Below, one piece after another: positions 36,735 through 45,293 of a stretch of 64,000 nt of DNA. The stretch's first letter is position 1; every line of letters starts with the position of its first letter. The position numbers were made by a program, and so were the translations under genes. The stretch is from assembly GCA_963741495.1 (NCBI GenBank), contig CAVUID010000013.1:132566-196565 (forward strand), in the 5' to 3' direction. Source of the stretch: Sulfurimicrobium sp963741495 (GTDB taxonomy: Bacteria > Pseudomonadota > Gammaproteobacteria > Burkholderiales > Sulfuricellaceae). A model generated the notes under the pieces. That model saw only the letters and a list, made by a program, of their open reading frames with translations, was not told the origin of the DNA and searched no databases.

Positions 36735-37000
36735 GGTTCTGTTAACATTGTTTTTGGGTTCGTGTTTTACCGAAAAGCGGCTTGGAACAAGGCGCATGGC
36801 GTGCTGCATAGCATTCCTATGCAAACGTTATGCAACGCCGTGCCAAGTCGCTTTTCGATAAAACCCGGAGGGCTGGGTCAAATGAAGTGTTCATTCCGCG
36901 TTACAAACCGCCAGCATAGATGGCTATGCGTCGCGTTTTGCGCCTTGACTGAACACTTCATTTGACCCAGCGCGAACCCAAAAACAATGTTAACAAAACC
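36735..37000. mobile_element. MITE-like element with nested hairpins and TA flanks
   Basis: A 266-bp non-coding element between ilvD and lgt. Terminal inverted repeats of about 28 bp (GGTTCTGTTAACATTGTTTT at the left; its complement ending AACAAAACC at the right, one mismatch) are flanked by TA on both sides. Inside are two further hairpins: CGAAAAGCGGCTTGG (36771-36785) with CCAAGTCGCTTTTCG (36843-36857), and a perfect 21-bp stem, 36873-36893 with 36950-36970. Folded, it is a three-stem cruciform. TA duplication is typical of IS630/Tc1-mariner-derived MITEs; no transposase is in the window. Confidence 0.8.
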
Positions 37001-37032
37001 TATCTATTCTAACCGAATTATCCCGGCCCTCA

Positions 37033-37818
37033 ATGCTCATCCATCCCCAGTTTGACCCCGTTGCGATCCATCTCGGCCCTCTCGCCATTCACTGGTATGG
37101 CCTGATGTACCTTACGGCCTTCGCCCTGTTTCTCGGGCTCGGCCGCTTCCGCATGCAAGCTCGCCCTGATCTGGGCTGGAACAAGCGCGAACTCGACGAC
37201 CTGCTGTTCTATGGCGTGCTGGGCGTGGTGCTGGGCGGGCGACTGGGCTATATCGTATTTTACAAGGCGGCCTACTACCTGCAGCATCCGCTGGAAATTT
37301 TTGCTGTATGGCAGGGCGGGATGTCTTTCCACGGCGGTTTTCTTGGGGTGCTGGTGGCGATGTGGCTGTTTTCGCGCAAAAGCGGCAAATCCTGGCTGAC
37401 CGTAACCGACTTCATCGCCCCGCTGGTGCCACTGGGGCTGGGCGCCGGACGCATCGGCAATTTTATCAATGGTGAATTATGGGGGCGCCCCACCGATGCA
37501 GCCTGGGGCATGGTTTTTCCCCAGGCCGGAGACGGCATCGCGCGCCATCCTTCGCAACTGTATCAATTCGCGCTTGAGGGGCTGGCACTGTTCGCTCTGC
37601 TGTGGTGGTTTTCCGCCAAACCTCGCCCGGCCGGTGCGGTTTCCGGTTTGTTCCTGATCGGCTATGGCAGCTTCCGCTTCCTGGCTGAGTTCGCCCGCGA
37701 ACCGGACAATTTTCTCGGCCTGTTGAGCCTCGGATTTTCCATGGGCCAATGGCTCTCACTGCCCATGATTCTTGCCGGCATCGCCATGTTGCGCTGGGCC
37801 TATCGCTCTCGAGCGTAA
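37033..37818 (+). CDS. lgt: Phosphatidylglycerol--prolipoprotein diacylglyceryl transferase
   Basis: Inner-membrane enzyme that attaches diacylglycerol to the lipobox cysteine, the first step of lipoprotein maturation. 261 residues, about seven membrane segments, with HGGFLGVL and the signature GAGRIGNFINGELWGR. Start ATG 37033 has only a weak SD. It is divergent from ilvD; the MITE-like element ends 32 bp upstream. Likely clients in this window include LolB, LivK and the TPR lipoprotein. Confidence 0.96.
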   Translation: MLIHPQFDPVAIHLGPLAIHWYGLMYLTAFALFLGLGRFRMQARPDLGWNKRELDDLLFYGVLGVVLGGRLGYIVFYKAAYYLQHPLEIFAVWQGGMSFHGGFLGVLVAMWLFSRKSGKSWLTVTDFIAPLVPLGLGAGRIGNFINGELWGRPTDAAWGMVFPQAGDGIARHPSQLYQFALEGLALFALLWWFSAKPRPAGAVSGLFLIGYGSFRFLAEFAREPDNFLGLLSLGFSMGQWLSLPMILAGIAMLRWAYRSRA

Positions 37819-37914
37819 CCCGGAAAACACGAGGGCGCAGAGAACCCTCATCAATTTCATTTTTGCCGGGTCTGGGTTACCCTAAGCGGCATCCCGCATA
37901 AAACAGGAGCCCCC

Positions 37915-38070
37915 ATGGCAAAGCCCAATTACTCTTATGAGAAGCGCCAGAAAGAACTGGCAAAGAAACAGAAAAAAGAAGAAAAACAGCAGCGGAAGAA
38001 CGCTCCTGAAAATAGCCAGAGCGAAGAACCCGTAGCGCCACAAGCCGACCAGGCAGACGCTGACAGCTAA
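37915..38070 (+). CDS. Small conserved lysine-rich hypothetical protein
   Basis: A 51-residue frame: MAKPNYSYEKRQKELAKKQK followed by a KKEEKQQRK stretch and an acidic tail (SEEPVAPQADQADADS). AGGAG at 37905-37909 gives a well-spaced SD. The highly charged start (KPNYSYEKRQKELAKK) recalls small uncharacterised proteins seen in other beta- and gammaproteobacteria; this is from memory, not a search. Function unknown. Confidence 0.75.
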   Translation: MAKPNYSYEKRQKELAKKQKKEEKQQRKNAPENSQSEEPVAPQADQADADS

Positions 38071-38132
38071 GCATCAAGCAATTCCCCCCTTGCACATGAG
38101 GGGGAAAATCAAAATTCTAAGGCAGGCAATAC

Positions 38133-38597
38133 CTAGCGGGCCTTGCCGATGGTGCCCCCAAACAGGCTGAAATTCAGGACGACGCTTGTAGCGCCGGTTT
38201 GCGGATCCACTTCCAGTTTATTCGTCGCATAGACCGTCATGGTCTTGTTTTCTTCGTCATAGATAGCCATCGGCACGTACCCGGCTTCCATGACCTGCTG
38301 CGTCGTTTTTCCGACAGCCTTGAGTGATTCTTCATTTTCTTCCGGCATCGCCAATTCCTTTTTATCCAGCATGGCGATATGCAGAAAATCCGGTATGCAG
38401 TTTTTAGGTTTTATCACCGCGATGGCCGTTATGCCACGCTTTCTACCCCATTCAGCAGGCGTGTCGTAATAATGAAAAACTGCGTGGGCAAATGTTTTAG
38501 CGTCAACGTCTTCCGGGCAAGTGATATAAAAAATATGCTGCATTTGTTCTGTTGAAAAACCCACTTCATAGGTTTTGCTATTCTCTTCAGTTGCCAT
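38133..38597 (-). CDS. Hypothetical protein
   Basis: 154 residues from ATG 38597, with GAGGGA six bases upstream; TTG 38612 is an alternative. No signal peptide or membrane segment. The protein is acidic with an IFYITCPEDVDAKTFAHAVF region and a C-terminal NFSLFGGTIGKAR. I do not recognise a family. Stands alone between a convergent small gene and the reductase gene. Confidence 0.65.
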   Translation of the reverse strand: MATEENSKTYEVGFSTEQMQHIFYITCPEDVDAKTFAHAVFHYYDTPAEWGRKRGITAIAVIKPKNCIPDFLHIAMLDKKELAMPEENEESLKAVGKTTQQVMEAGYVPMAIYDEENKTMTVYATNKLEVDPQTGATSVVLNFSLFGGTIGKAR

Positions 38598-38737
38598 TTG
38601 ATTTTCCCTCAATCCATTGACGATTCATTTTTGTGGCAAGGATTATAAACCGCTATCCGCCTGAATAAGCCATTCGCAACAATCCGCTGCAAATCATCAC
38701 ATCCTCTTGTGCCCCGGCCCGCTCAAACCCCCGGTTT

Positions 38738-39757
38738 TCAGTTAACCCCCGTTGAAAAAGTAAAGGCATCCGCAAAAAACTCATCCTCCGGCATTCCCTT
38801 TGCCGCAAAGGCCTGGCGTGCGGTACTTATCATCTGCGGGGCTCCGCAGGCATAGACCTGATATCCGGACAGGTCAGCAAAATCATCCAGGACCGCCTGG
38901 TGCACCCGCCCCGTGCGGCCTGGCCAATGATCTTCCGGAAGCGGCCCGGACAGGACGGGGATAAAGGTGAAGTTGGCGTGTTCCTGCTGCCACTGCCCGG
39001 CCAGATGCGGCATATAGAGATCGCGCAGACTGTGCACCCCCCAGTAAAGCACCATTTCACGCTTGCTATGTGCCTGAAATGCGTGCTCCAGGATGCCCTT
39101 GATGGGGGCAAAACCAGTGCCGCCAGCCATTAAAATGATCGGCTTGGTGCTGTCCTCGCGCAGGAAGAAACTGCCATGCGGCCCTTCGAAGCGCAGAATG
39201 GCCTTTTCCTGCATGGTATTGAAAACCTGATCGGTAAACAGGCCGCCCGGAACATGGCGAATATGCAGTTGCAGAAAATCGTCGTCATGGGGCGCATTGG
39301 CCAGGGAATAACTGCGCCGCTTGCCGTCCTTGAGCAGAATATCGATATATTGCCCGGCAAGAAATTGCAAACGTTCATTCGCTGGCAACTTGAGGTGCAG
39401 TATCATCACGTCATGTGCAATTTGTTCCATTTTCTGCACCCGGCAAGGCATGGTTTTGACTGGGATATCGCGCGCCGCCCCGACCTCCCTGCATTCGATC
39501 ACCACATCGGTAAGTGGCCGGGCTGTGCAGAATAGCGCCATTCCGGCAAGCTTTTCGGTTTCACTGAGGGCTGTATCCTGATACTTTCCATAATCCACCT
39601 GGCCCTGCAGAATTTTCCCCTTGCAACTGCCGCAGGCACCATTGCGGCATCCGTAAGGGACAGCAAAACCCTCGCGCAGGGCCGACTCGAGAATGGTTTC
39701 ATGCTCCGGCGTTGAATATTGGTGATTGCTGGGCTTGATGGTGACTTGAAATGACAT
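38738..39757 (-). CDS. Ferredoxin-NAD(P)H reductase-like protein (2Fe-2S ferredoxin + FNR domains)
   Basis: 339 residues. N-terminal plant-type ferredoxin domain with CRNGACGSC and a distal Cys in ALFCTARP for a [2Fe-2S] cluster; then an FAD-binding barrel (RRSYSLAN) and NAD-binding domain (GGTGFAPIKGI, YACGAPQM). Betaproteobacterial homologues are often annotated CDP-6-deoxy-delta-3,4-glucoseen reductase, but no deoxysugar genes are nearby, so a generic oxidoreductase electron carrier is as likely. ATG 39757 is chosen over an upstream in-frame start at 39787, which would overlap the divergent gene. Only 24 bp separate the two divergent starts. Confidence 0.88.
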   Translation of the reverse strand: MSFQVTIKPSNHQYSTPEHETILESALREGFAVPYGCRNGACGSCKGKILQGQVDYGKYQDTALSETEKLAGMALFCTARPLTDVVIECREVGAARDIPVKTMPCRVQKMEQIAHDVMILHLKLPANERLQFLAGQYIDILLKDGKRRSYSLANAPHDDDFLQLHIRHVPGGLFTDQVFNTMQEKAILRFEGPHGSFFLREDSTKPIILMAGGTGFAPIKGILEHAFQAHSKREMVLYWGVHSLRDLYMPHLAGQWQQEHANFTFIPVLSGPLPEDHWPGRTGRVHQAVLDDFADLSGYQVYACGAPQMISTARQAFAAKGMPEDEFFADAFTFSTGVN

Positions 39758-39781
39758 GGGTACACCCTGACTAAGTAAAAA

Positions 39782-40687
39782 ATGCAAAAATTATTGATCG
39801 TAGGTTTTGGCGACATCGGAAGCAGGGCTGCGGCGCGGCTATCCCACCGCTATCGCATTTACGGGCTGGCGCGCAACGCCGCGGGCGCGGAACGGATTCG
39901 CGCCCAGGGCGCGATGCCCGTTCCCGGCGATCTCGATCAGGCATCCACCTTGAGACGCCTGGGCGGCATAGCGGATGTTGTACTCCATTTTGCGCCGCCG
40001 CAGCGCCAGGGCCAGCACGATCAGCGCACCCGCAACCTGCTTGCCGCTCTGGCGCGTGGAAAAAGTTTACCACAGCGTCTGGTCTACATTAGCACCACAG
40101 GGGTGTATGGCGATTGTCAGGGTGGCGAGGTAGACGAGCTTCATCGCATTTGCCCCACCACTGCCCGCGCGGTGAGACGCGCCGATGCGGAAGCGGCCTT
40201 GCGGCAATGGGGACAACGCCACGGTTGCCGGGTGAGCATCCTGAGCGTGCCGGGCATCTACGCCGCTGGCCGCCTGCCGCAGGAGCGGCTGGAAAAAGGC
40301 ATCCCGGCGCTGCGCGCAGAAGATGACGGCTACACCAACCACATTCACGGCGATGATCTGGCGCGCATTGCCGCCGCTGCATTAGTTCGTGGACGCCCCA
40401 ACAGGGTTTACAATGCCAGCGACGATGCACCGATGAAAATGGCTGATTATTTCGACCTCGTGGCGGACCACTGCCGGATCGAGCGCCCGCGCCGTATTTC
40501 ATGGCAGGAAGCGCAACAGGAAATCTCGCCAGGCATGCTGTCCTACATGTCGGAATCACGCCGCATCGTGAATCGCCGCATCAAGCTGGAACTGAAAGTA
40601 AAACTGGAATACCCCGGCGTCGCTCAAGGGTTGGCTCTGGAAACAGCATCTCACCGCAAAGGACGCAAAGGTTCGCAAGGTAAATAG
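39782..40687 (+). CDS. NAD-dependent epimerase/dehydratase family (SDR) protein
   Basis: 301 residues. N-terminal KLLIVGFGDIGSRAA nucleotide loop (GxxDIG rather than GxxGxxG, as in atypical SDRs such as YeeZ), STTGVYGDC with a YxxxK-less active site, and YTNHIHGDDLARI. It resembles uncharacterised YeeZ-like proteins; substrate unknown. The last dozen residues (SHRKGRKGSQGK) come from a CGCAAAGG repeat and are probably not native. It starts 24 bp from the divergent reductase start, without a visible SD. Confidence 0.82.
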   Translation: MQKLLIVGFGDIGSRAAARLSHRYRIYGLARNAAGAERIRAQGAMPVPGDLDQASTLRRLGGIADVVLHFAPPQRQGQHDQRTRNLLAALARGKSLPQRLVYISTTGVYGDCQGGEVDELHRICPTTARAVRRADAEAALRQWGQRHGCRVSILSVPGIYAAGRLPQERLEKGIPALRAEDDGYTNHIHGDDLARIAAAALVRGRPNRVYNASDDAPMKMADYFDLVADHCRIERPRRISWQEAQQEISPGMLSYMSESRRIVNRRIKLELKVKLEYPGVAQGLALETASHRKGRKGSQGK

Positions 40688-40774
40688 CAGCTTAAAAATT
40701 TTCTGCGGATAAACGGAATTATGTTCTTCAGCTTTTGAATCCCATTGCGCTCCTTCGCGCCCTTTGCGGTTCAA
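40650..40774. repeat. CGCAAAGG-type repeat at the SDR gene end
   Basis: ACCGCAAAGGACGCAAAGG (about 40654-40672) in one orientation, and CGCGCCCTTTGCGGT (about 40757-40771) in the other, bracket about 85 bp. The pair can form a hairpin. The left copy is translated as the SDR C-terminus. Confidence 0.6.
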
Positions 40775-40806
40775 AAGTTTTTTTAAGGTTGATTAAGGAA
40801 TGACTC

Positions 40807-41613
40807 ATGCAAGCTAATCCCGGCAACGCCATCGGCGTGTTCGATTCCGGCGTCGGCGGATTGACGGTCGTACGCGCCATGATGGAACGGTTGCCATTCG
40901 AAAACATTATCTACTTCGGCGACACCGCACGGGTGCCCTATGGCGTGAAATCGGTGGAAACCATTTCCCATTACACCCGCGAAATTACCGAATTCCTGCT
41001 GCAGAAGCAGGTCAAAATGCTGATCATCGCCTGCAATACCATGGCTGCCGTGGCCTCGCAGGTGGTGAAGGATCTTTCCCCGGTGCCGGTACTGGATGTG
41101 ATCGACGCTGGCGCACTGGGTGCCATTGCAGCCAGCAACCACAGGAAGGTGGGTATTATTGGTACGCCCACCACCATCAACAGCAATGCCTACGCGCGTG
41201 CCATTCACCAGTACGAGCCGGATGTGCGGATTTTTTCCCAGGCCTGCCCGCTCTTTGTGCCGCTGGTGGAGGAAGGCTGGCTCGATCACCCCGTTACCCG
41301 TCTCACCGCGCAGGAATACCTTAAACCGGTACTGGCACAGAATATCGACACTCTGGTCCTGGGCTGCACCCACTACCCCCTGCTCAAACCCTTGTTGCAG
41401 GAGGTAGCCGGCAGCGACGTGAAACTGGTGGATTCAGCCGAAGCCATGGCAGAGGAGGCCGCCGCTTTGCTGTCCGACCTCAACCTGGCCAACCCGCAAC
41501 GCAATCAACCAGACTACCAGTTCTATGTTACGGACGTGCCCTTGCGATTCCAGACCATCGGCGAACGCTTTCTCGGGCGGACGCTCTCCAATGTACATGT
41601 TGTGAAGTGGTAA
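40807..41613 (+). CDS. murI: Glutamate racemase
   Basis: Makes D-glutamate for MurD. 268 residues; GVFDSGVGGLTVVRAM at the N-terminus and both catalytic cysteines, in IIACNTMAAVA and VLGCTHYPLL. NSNAYARAI and the C-terminal region are normal. It lies about 26 kb from the dcw cluster it feeds. AAGGTTGATTAAGGA upstream offers an SD for ATG 40807. Confidence 0.96.
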   Translation: MQANPGNAIGVFDSGVGGLTVVRAMMERLPFENIIYFGDTARVPYGVKSVETISHYTREITEFLLQKQVKMLIIACNTMAAVASQVVKDLSPVPVLDVIDAGALGAIAASNHRKVGIIGTPTTINSNAYARAIHQYEPDVRIFSQACPLFVPLVEEGWLDHPVTRLTAQEYLKPVLAQNIDTLVLGCTHYPLLKPLLQEVAGSDVKLVDSAEAMAEEAAALLSDLNLANPQRNQPDYQFYVTDVPLRFQTIGERFLGRTLSNVHVVKW

Positions 41614-41670
41614 GTTGTCATTCGAAGTGCGCTGATTCCAACTCACGCCCTAAATAAAAGGAACACATTA

Positions 41671-41919
41671 ATGGCCAGGATATTGTATTTTTCCACGCTC
41701 GCTGAACGCCTCGGCAAAACTGCCGAGGAAGTTAAACTTCCACATAGCGTGCAGGATCTGCGCGGCCTGCTGGCTTTTCTGCGCCAACGCGGCGAAGATT
41801 GGCCGGTTTATCTGATTGACGACAAGATCATGGCCACGGTGAACAGGAATTTTGTCGAGCTGGATGCCGGAATCAATGACCTGGACGAAATCGGCCTGAT
41901 GCTGAGCCGCCACAATTAA
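41671..41919 (+). CDS. MoaD/ThiS-like ubiquitin-fold protein lacking the terminal Gly-Gly
   Basis: 82 residues with the MoaD pattern: ILYFSTLAERLGKTAEEVKL, a central LLAFLRQRGEDW and NRNFVELDAGINDLDEI. Genuine MoaD ends in Gly-Gly, which is adenylated and thiocarboxylated; this one ends DEIGLMLSRHN, so it could not work as a normal sulfur carrier. Either a diverged relative with another role, or a frame change near the end. No molybdopterin genes are nearby. AAGGA precedes ATG 41671. Convergent with clcA, 18 bp away. Confidence 0.75.
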   Translation: MARILYFSTLAERLGKTAEEVKLPHSVQDLRGLLAFLRQRGEDWPVYLIDDKIMATVNRNFVELDAGINDLDEIGLMLSRHN

Positions 41920-41937
41920 CCGGACACGATCGCGAAC

Positions 41938-43260
41938 TTATTGGGCCGGATTGTTTTTGTGTCCGGCGCTATCAATCTGTTGCAGGAATCCCTGGGCCAG
42001 AGTCTGATACAAGGGCTTGGGGCAGACAATTTTTGAAACCGTGAAAGCGATGAACGAGGTAGCCATGAGCGGCAGCACGAAATCATGGTTTTCCGTCATT
42101 TCCATCACGATGACGAATGCGGTGATTGGCGCCTGAACCACACCGGAAAAGTAGGCAACCATCCCGAGAACGATCACCGCCCCAGCCGGGACATAGGGCA
42201 TCAGGGGCGCCAGATTGGCACCCAGCCCCGCCCCTGTGGCAAGCGAGGGCGCAAACACCCCGCCCGGAATGCCGCTCAGGTAGGAAACAAAAGTCGCCGC
42301 CATTTTCAAGACCCCGAAGCTTTCCGGCAGAGCTTCCTTTCCCTCCAGCAGTTGGGTGACTTCATGATAACCCGTCCCATAAATGGTGCTGCCGGAAGCT
42401 AGTCCGATCAGCGCCAGGACGAAGCCGCATAGCGCTACAAAGCGGATGGGGTATTGCTGTTTGAATGTTTGCAGCCTTCCCGGCAATTTCTGGCTGAACA
42501 TGAGCAGCGCGCGGCTGAACCCGCCGCCCAGGACACCCCCGGCGATCCCGCAGATGGCGACTGCGCTCCATTGCCAACCCAGCTCGAGGAAGGCAGAGGT
42601 ATGGCCGAAATAGGTGTAATTTCCCAGCAAGGCCTGCGCCGTCACACCGGCCAGGACCACTGAAATCAGAATCGTGCCGCTGGTCCGGTGCTCGAAAGAG
42701 CGGCTCATTTCTTCGATTGCAAACACGATACCGGCCAGGGGCGTATTGAAAGCCGCTGCCACACCCGCCGCCCCGCCAGCCAGAACCAGGCCTTTTTCCA
42801 GATCGTGGCGCGGGAAGTGCGCAAACCGGCCCAGCGAGTGCATGATCGATGCGCCAATCTGCACCGTTGGGCCTTCGCGCCCGATTGATGCCCCGGAGAA
42901 AAGACCCAGCAGGGTAAGAAAAATCTTCCCGAATGCGATGCGCAATGAAAGCAGCTTGTTGCGGGCAGAATGGCTCGGCAGACTGAGCGCAGCGATGGTC
43001 TGAGGAATGCCGCTTCCCTGGGAGCCGGCGAAATAACGATTGGTCAGGATGGCAACAAGCACCAGCCCAAGCGGCGTAATGATGAAAGGAAGATAGACGG
43101 ATTCGGTGAGAGCAAGGCGAAACACCTTGTTGGCATATTCGCTGGCGATGGCGAACAGGGAGGCAGAAATGCCAACCACAATAGCGCCGGCCCAGAAAAC
43201 CAGATTGCGCCGCCAGAATATGAGCTTGCGCTTCCAGTCCTGATTAGACCCCGGAATCAT
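41938..43260 (-). CDS. clcA: CLC-family chloride channel/antiporter
   Basis: 440 residues, about ten to twelve membrane helices. The chloride-site motifs GSQGSGIP, GREGPTVQIG and GVFAPSLATGAGLG are present. The gating glutamate (GREGP) and the proton-pathway glutamate (FAIEEMSRS) are both kept, which in characterised CLCs indicates 2Cl-/H+ exchange rather than a pure channel. No C-terminal CBS domains. Role in acid resistance or anion balance is inferred from family. Confidence 0.92.
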   Translation of the reverse strand: MIPGSNQDWKRKLIFWRRNLVFWAGAIVVGISASLFAIASEYANKVFRLALTESVYLPFIITPLGLVLVAILTNRYFAGSQGSGIPQTIAALSLPSHSARNKLLSLRIAFGKIFLTLLGLFSGASIGREGPTVQIGASIMHSLGRFAHFPRHDLEKGLVLAGGAAGVAAAFNTPLAGIVFAIEEMSRSFEHRTSGTILISVVLAGVTAQALLGNYTYFGHTSAFLELGWQWSAVAICGIAGGVLGGGFSRALLMFSQKLPGRLQTFKQQYPIRFVALCGFVLALIGLASGSTIYGTGYHEVTQLLEGKEALPESFGVLKMAATFVSYLSGIPGGVFAPSLATGAGLGANLAPLMPYVPAGAVIVLGMVAYFSGVVQAPITAFVIVMEMTENHDFVLPLMATSFIAFTVSKIVCPKPLYQTLAQGFLQQIDSAGHKNNPAQ

Positions 43261-43390
43261 TGTTTGAAATTTTGCTTGATCATCAGTATCTGATGTTACT
43301 TACTTTTAGTGGCGCCGGCCAACCATATAGCGAATACATCAGACAAACACAGTACCGCAGGACACCCAGAGGACCGCTAATGGGCCTAGT

Positions 43391-44119
43391 TCAGCCTGGC
43401 GGAGGAGCAGCAGTCAGCAAAGCCAGTTGAGCCGCATCAAGATAGCACCATTCGCCTTCTTCCAGCCCAAGCGATTCCAGCGTCAGGAGGCCGATAGCTG
43501 AGCGCTGCAGGGCGCTGCAATGGTTACCGGCAGCCGCCAGCATGCGCTTGACCTGATGGTATTTCCCTTGCTCCAGCACGATTTCAATACGGTGCGTATC
43601 CAGCGTTCTGCAGCTCACAGCTGCCAGCGGGGCAGGTTCGTCATGGAGCTGCACGCCGGACAGCAATTCCGTGACCAGTTCCGGCGTGACCGGGTCATGC
43701 GTGGTGGCAATGTAGAGTTTTGGAATATGCCGTTTCGGGGATGACTGGGCATGAATGAAGGGTCCGTCATCAGACATCAGCAAGAGGCCAGTGGTGTCAT
43801 GATCAAGACGGCCAACCGGTTGAACATCGCGCCAGGTGAATTGTTCCGGTAACAGTGTCAGCACGCCTGGATGGTGGCTGGTTTTTCTGGAACATTCGAA
43901 ACCGGCGGGCTTATTCAGCGCAATATAGACGCGCTCGCGATAGACCCAGGGCTCATCAAAAACCGTGAAAGTCAGGCCAGCCGTTTCAAAACTGGCACGA
44001 TTGAGGGTAACAGTTTCACCCTCAATCGCGACTTTTCCTTGTGCAATCAGTTGCTGACAACCCTTGCGGGTGCCGAAACCCTGCGACTGCAGGATACGAT
44101 CCAAAGTCTGTTTGCTCAC
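43391..44119 (-). CDS. rsuA: 16S rRNA pseudouridine(516) synthase-type protein RsuA
   Basis: 242 residues: N-terminal S4 RNA-binding domain (LDRILQSQGFGTRKGCQQLIAQG), then the RsuA/RluB catalytic domain with Asp in VGRLDHDTTGLLLM. RsuA isomerises U516 of 16S rRNA; the short form without basic extension favours RsuA over RluB/E/F, though this is not certain. Start is GTG 44119 with AAGGG upstream. Confidence 0.88.
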   Translation of the reverse strand: MSKQTLDRILQSQGFGTRKGCQQLIAQGKVAIEGETVTLNRASFETAGLTFTVFDEPWVYRERVYIALNKPAGFECSRKTSHHPGVLTLLPEQFTWRDVQPVGRLDHDTTGLLLMSDDGPFIHAQSSPKRHIPKLYIATTHDPVTPELVTELLSGVQLHDEPAPLAAVSCRTLDTHRIEIVLEQGKYHQVKRMLAAAGNHCSALQRSAIGLLTLESLGLEEGEWCYLDAAQLALLTAAPPPG

Positions 44120-44237
44120 TGGCGCCCTTTTGCCTCTCCGTTACAGGAAAACCCAATCCGGCAGGCAGTCTAGCGCAGAACGAAAAGACCCGCCATGCGA
44201 CGAATCTTCGTGCTGCGTGATTGACAGGCGCTGTTTG

Positions 44238-44522
44238 TCAGTGACGAGCCTTGAGGCTGGCGTCAAAGATTGCAACTGCAGTTTCAGGAAACTGGAATTC
44301 GGAGAAGGCGCGGTAAATTTCAGATTTGTTGCATTCGGCATCGCGCTTTTCGAAGCAGATGCCGATTGAGCGGCCATTTGAGGCCAGGGTGGTAAACGCA
44401 TAACGCCAGCGTTGAGCTTCCGCCAGACGCTCGCGCAGTTCGCGTTCGTTGCTGATTTCAATGCCGGCTTTTTTCAGGGAATCGAGAAAAGTCTCAAAGG
44501 ATTCGTTGCTAAGGCTGCCCAT
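44238..44522 (-). CDS. Hypothetical protein
   Basis: 94 residues from ATG 44522, which has a strong GGAGGGTAAG SD; the frame is open 68 codons upstream but that part is antisense-like to nothing conserved. No signal, no membrane segment. Charged helices (LKKAGIEISNERELRERLAEAQRW) and a C-terminal FPETAVAIFDASLKARH. I do not recognise it. Confidence 0.65.
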   Translation of the reverse strand: MGSLSNESFETFLDSLKKAGIEISNERELRERLAEAQRWRYAFTTLASNGRSIGICFEKRDAECNKSEIYRAFSEFQFPETAVAIFDASLKARH

Positions 44523-44619
44523 CTTACCCTCCGTTGGATGTCTGGTGGCAATCCACCATGGAGCATTCAACGCGGCAGCCTGAATCCGGGTTGACAAAAG
44601 ATGACAGTTATTCAGTTTG

Positions 44620-45213
44620 TTAATGTGGCGGCTTGGGCACCCTGGTATGCAGCTTGAGCATGGCAGCCGGAAAGTCGCCGGCCAGCAGTTGCGGCAGCAG
44701 TGGCAGGCTCTTGTCCACTGCTGCATCGATCAATTCCTGCTCTTCGCGTCGGGCGGGGTGCAGCACGAAATCCGCAACCTGAGATTTGTCGCCGGGATGC
44801 CCGATGCCCAGGCGCAAGCGCCAGAAATCCGCCGTACCAAGATGCGCAATGATGTCGCGCAGGCCATTATGTCCGCCATGGCCGCCCCCCTTTTTGAGAC
44901 GCGCCTCGCCCGGCGGCAAGTCGAGTTCATCATGAATCACCAGGATTTCTTCCGGGATGATTTTATAAAACGCCGACAGTGCCCCGACCGCCTGTCCGCT
45001 ACGGTTCATGAACGTGGCGGGTTTCAGCAGCCAGGTTTCATGCCCGGCGAGGTGAATGCGCGCTGCCTGGCCATGGAATTTCTTGTCCATATTGAGCGAG
45101 GCACTTCGACCGGAGGCGATGCGGTCCACCCACCAGAACCCCGCGTTGTGCCGTGTGTCTTCGTATTCCCGGCCGGGATTGCCAAGTCCTACGATCAGCC
45201 GAATTGGCGGCAT
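44620..45213 (-). CDS. pth: Peptidyl-tRNA hydrolase
   Basis: Recycles peptidyl-tRNA released from stalled ribosomes. 197 residues with GLGNPGREYEDTRHNAGFW (catalytic His20-equivalent), KPATFMNRSGQAV and HDELDLPPGEARLKKGGGHGGHNGLRD. The pth gene commonly follows rplY, as here. A terminator (45237-45268) lies between rplY and pth, so pth is read through or has its own promoter. Confidence 0.96.
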   Translation of the reverse strand: MPPIRLIVGLGNPGREYEDTRHNAGFWWVDRIASGRSASLNMDKKFHGQAARIHLAGHETWLLKPATFMNRSGQAVGALSAFYKIIPEEILVIHDELDLPPGEARLKKGGGHGGHNGLRDIIAHLGTADFWRLRLGIGHPGDKSQVADFVLHPARREEQELIDAAVDKSLPLLPQLLAGDFPAAMLKLHTRVPKPPH

Positions 45214-45236
45214 CTGGTTTTGTCCTTGTGAATAGA

Positions 45237-45268
45237 AAAAGCCCGTCAGGCGTTCTTGACGGGCTTTT
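45237..45268 (-). terminator. Terminator after rplY
   Basis: A perfect 12-bp stem, AAAAGCCCGTCA (45237-45248) and TGACGGGCTTTT (45257-45268), with an 8-base loop, followed on the minus strand by a T run. It also reads as a terminator on the plus strand. Confidence 0.8.
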
Positions 45269-45293
45269 CAATTTTAGCGCCAGGGGCGCCCGA

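Noticed and set aside
35122..36735. 537-codon plus-strand frame over ilvD
   Set aside because: Shadow of ilvD, whose cluster cysteines and signatures are complete on the minus strand.
37815..37880. GTAACCC/GGGTTAC inverted repeat after lgt
   Set aside because: Seven-bp arms with a 52-base loop and no T run; may be chance.
38083..38106. CCCCCT...AGGGGG hairpin after the small lysine-rich gene as terminator
   Set aside because: No T run on either strand; left unannotated.
41920..41966. CCGGACAC/GTGTCCGG as a terminator between moaD-like and clcA genes
   Set aside because: Eight-bp stem with a 31-base loop and no T run.
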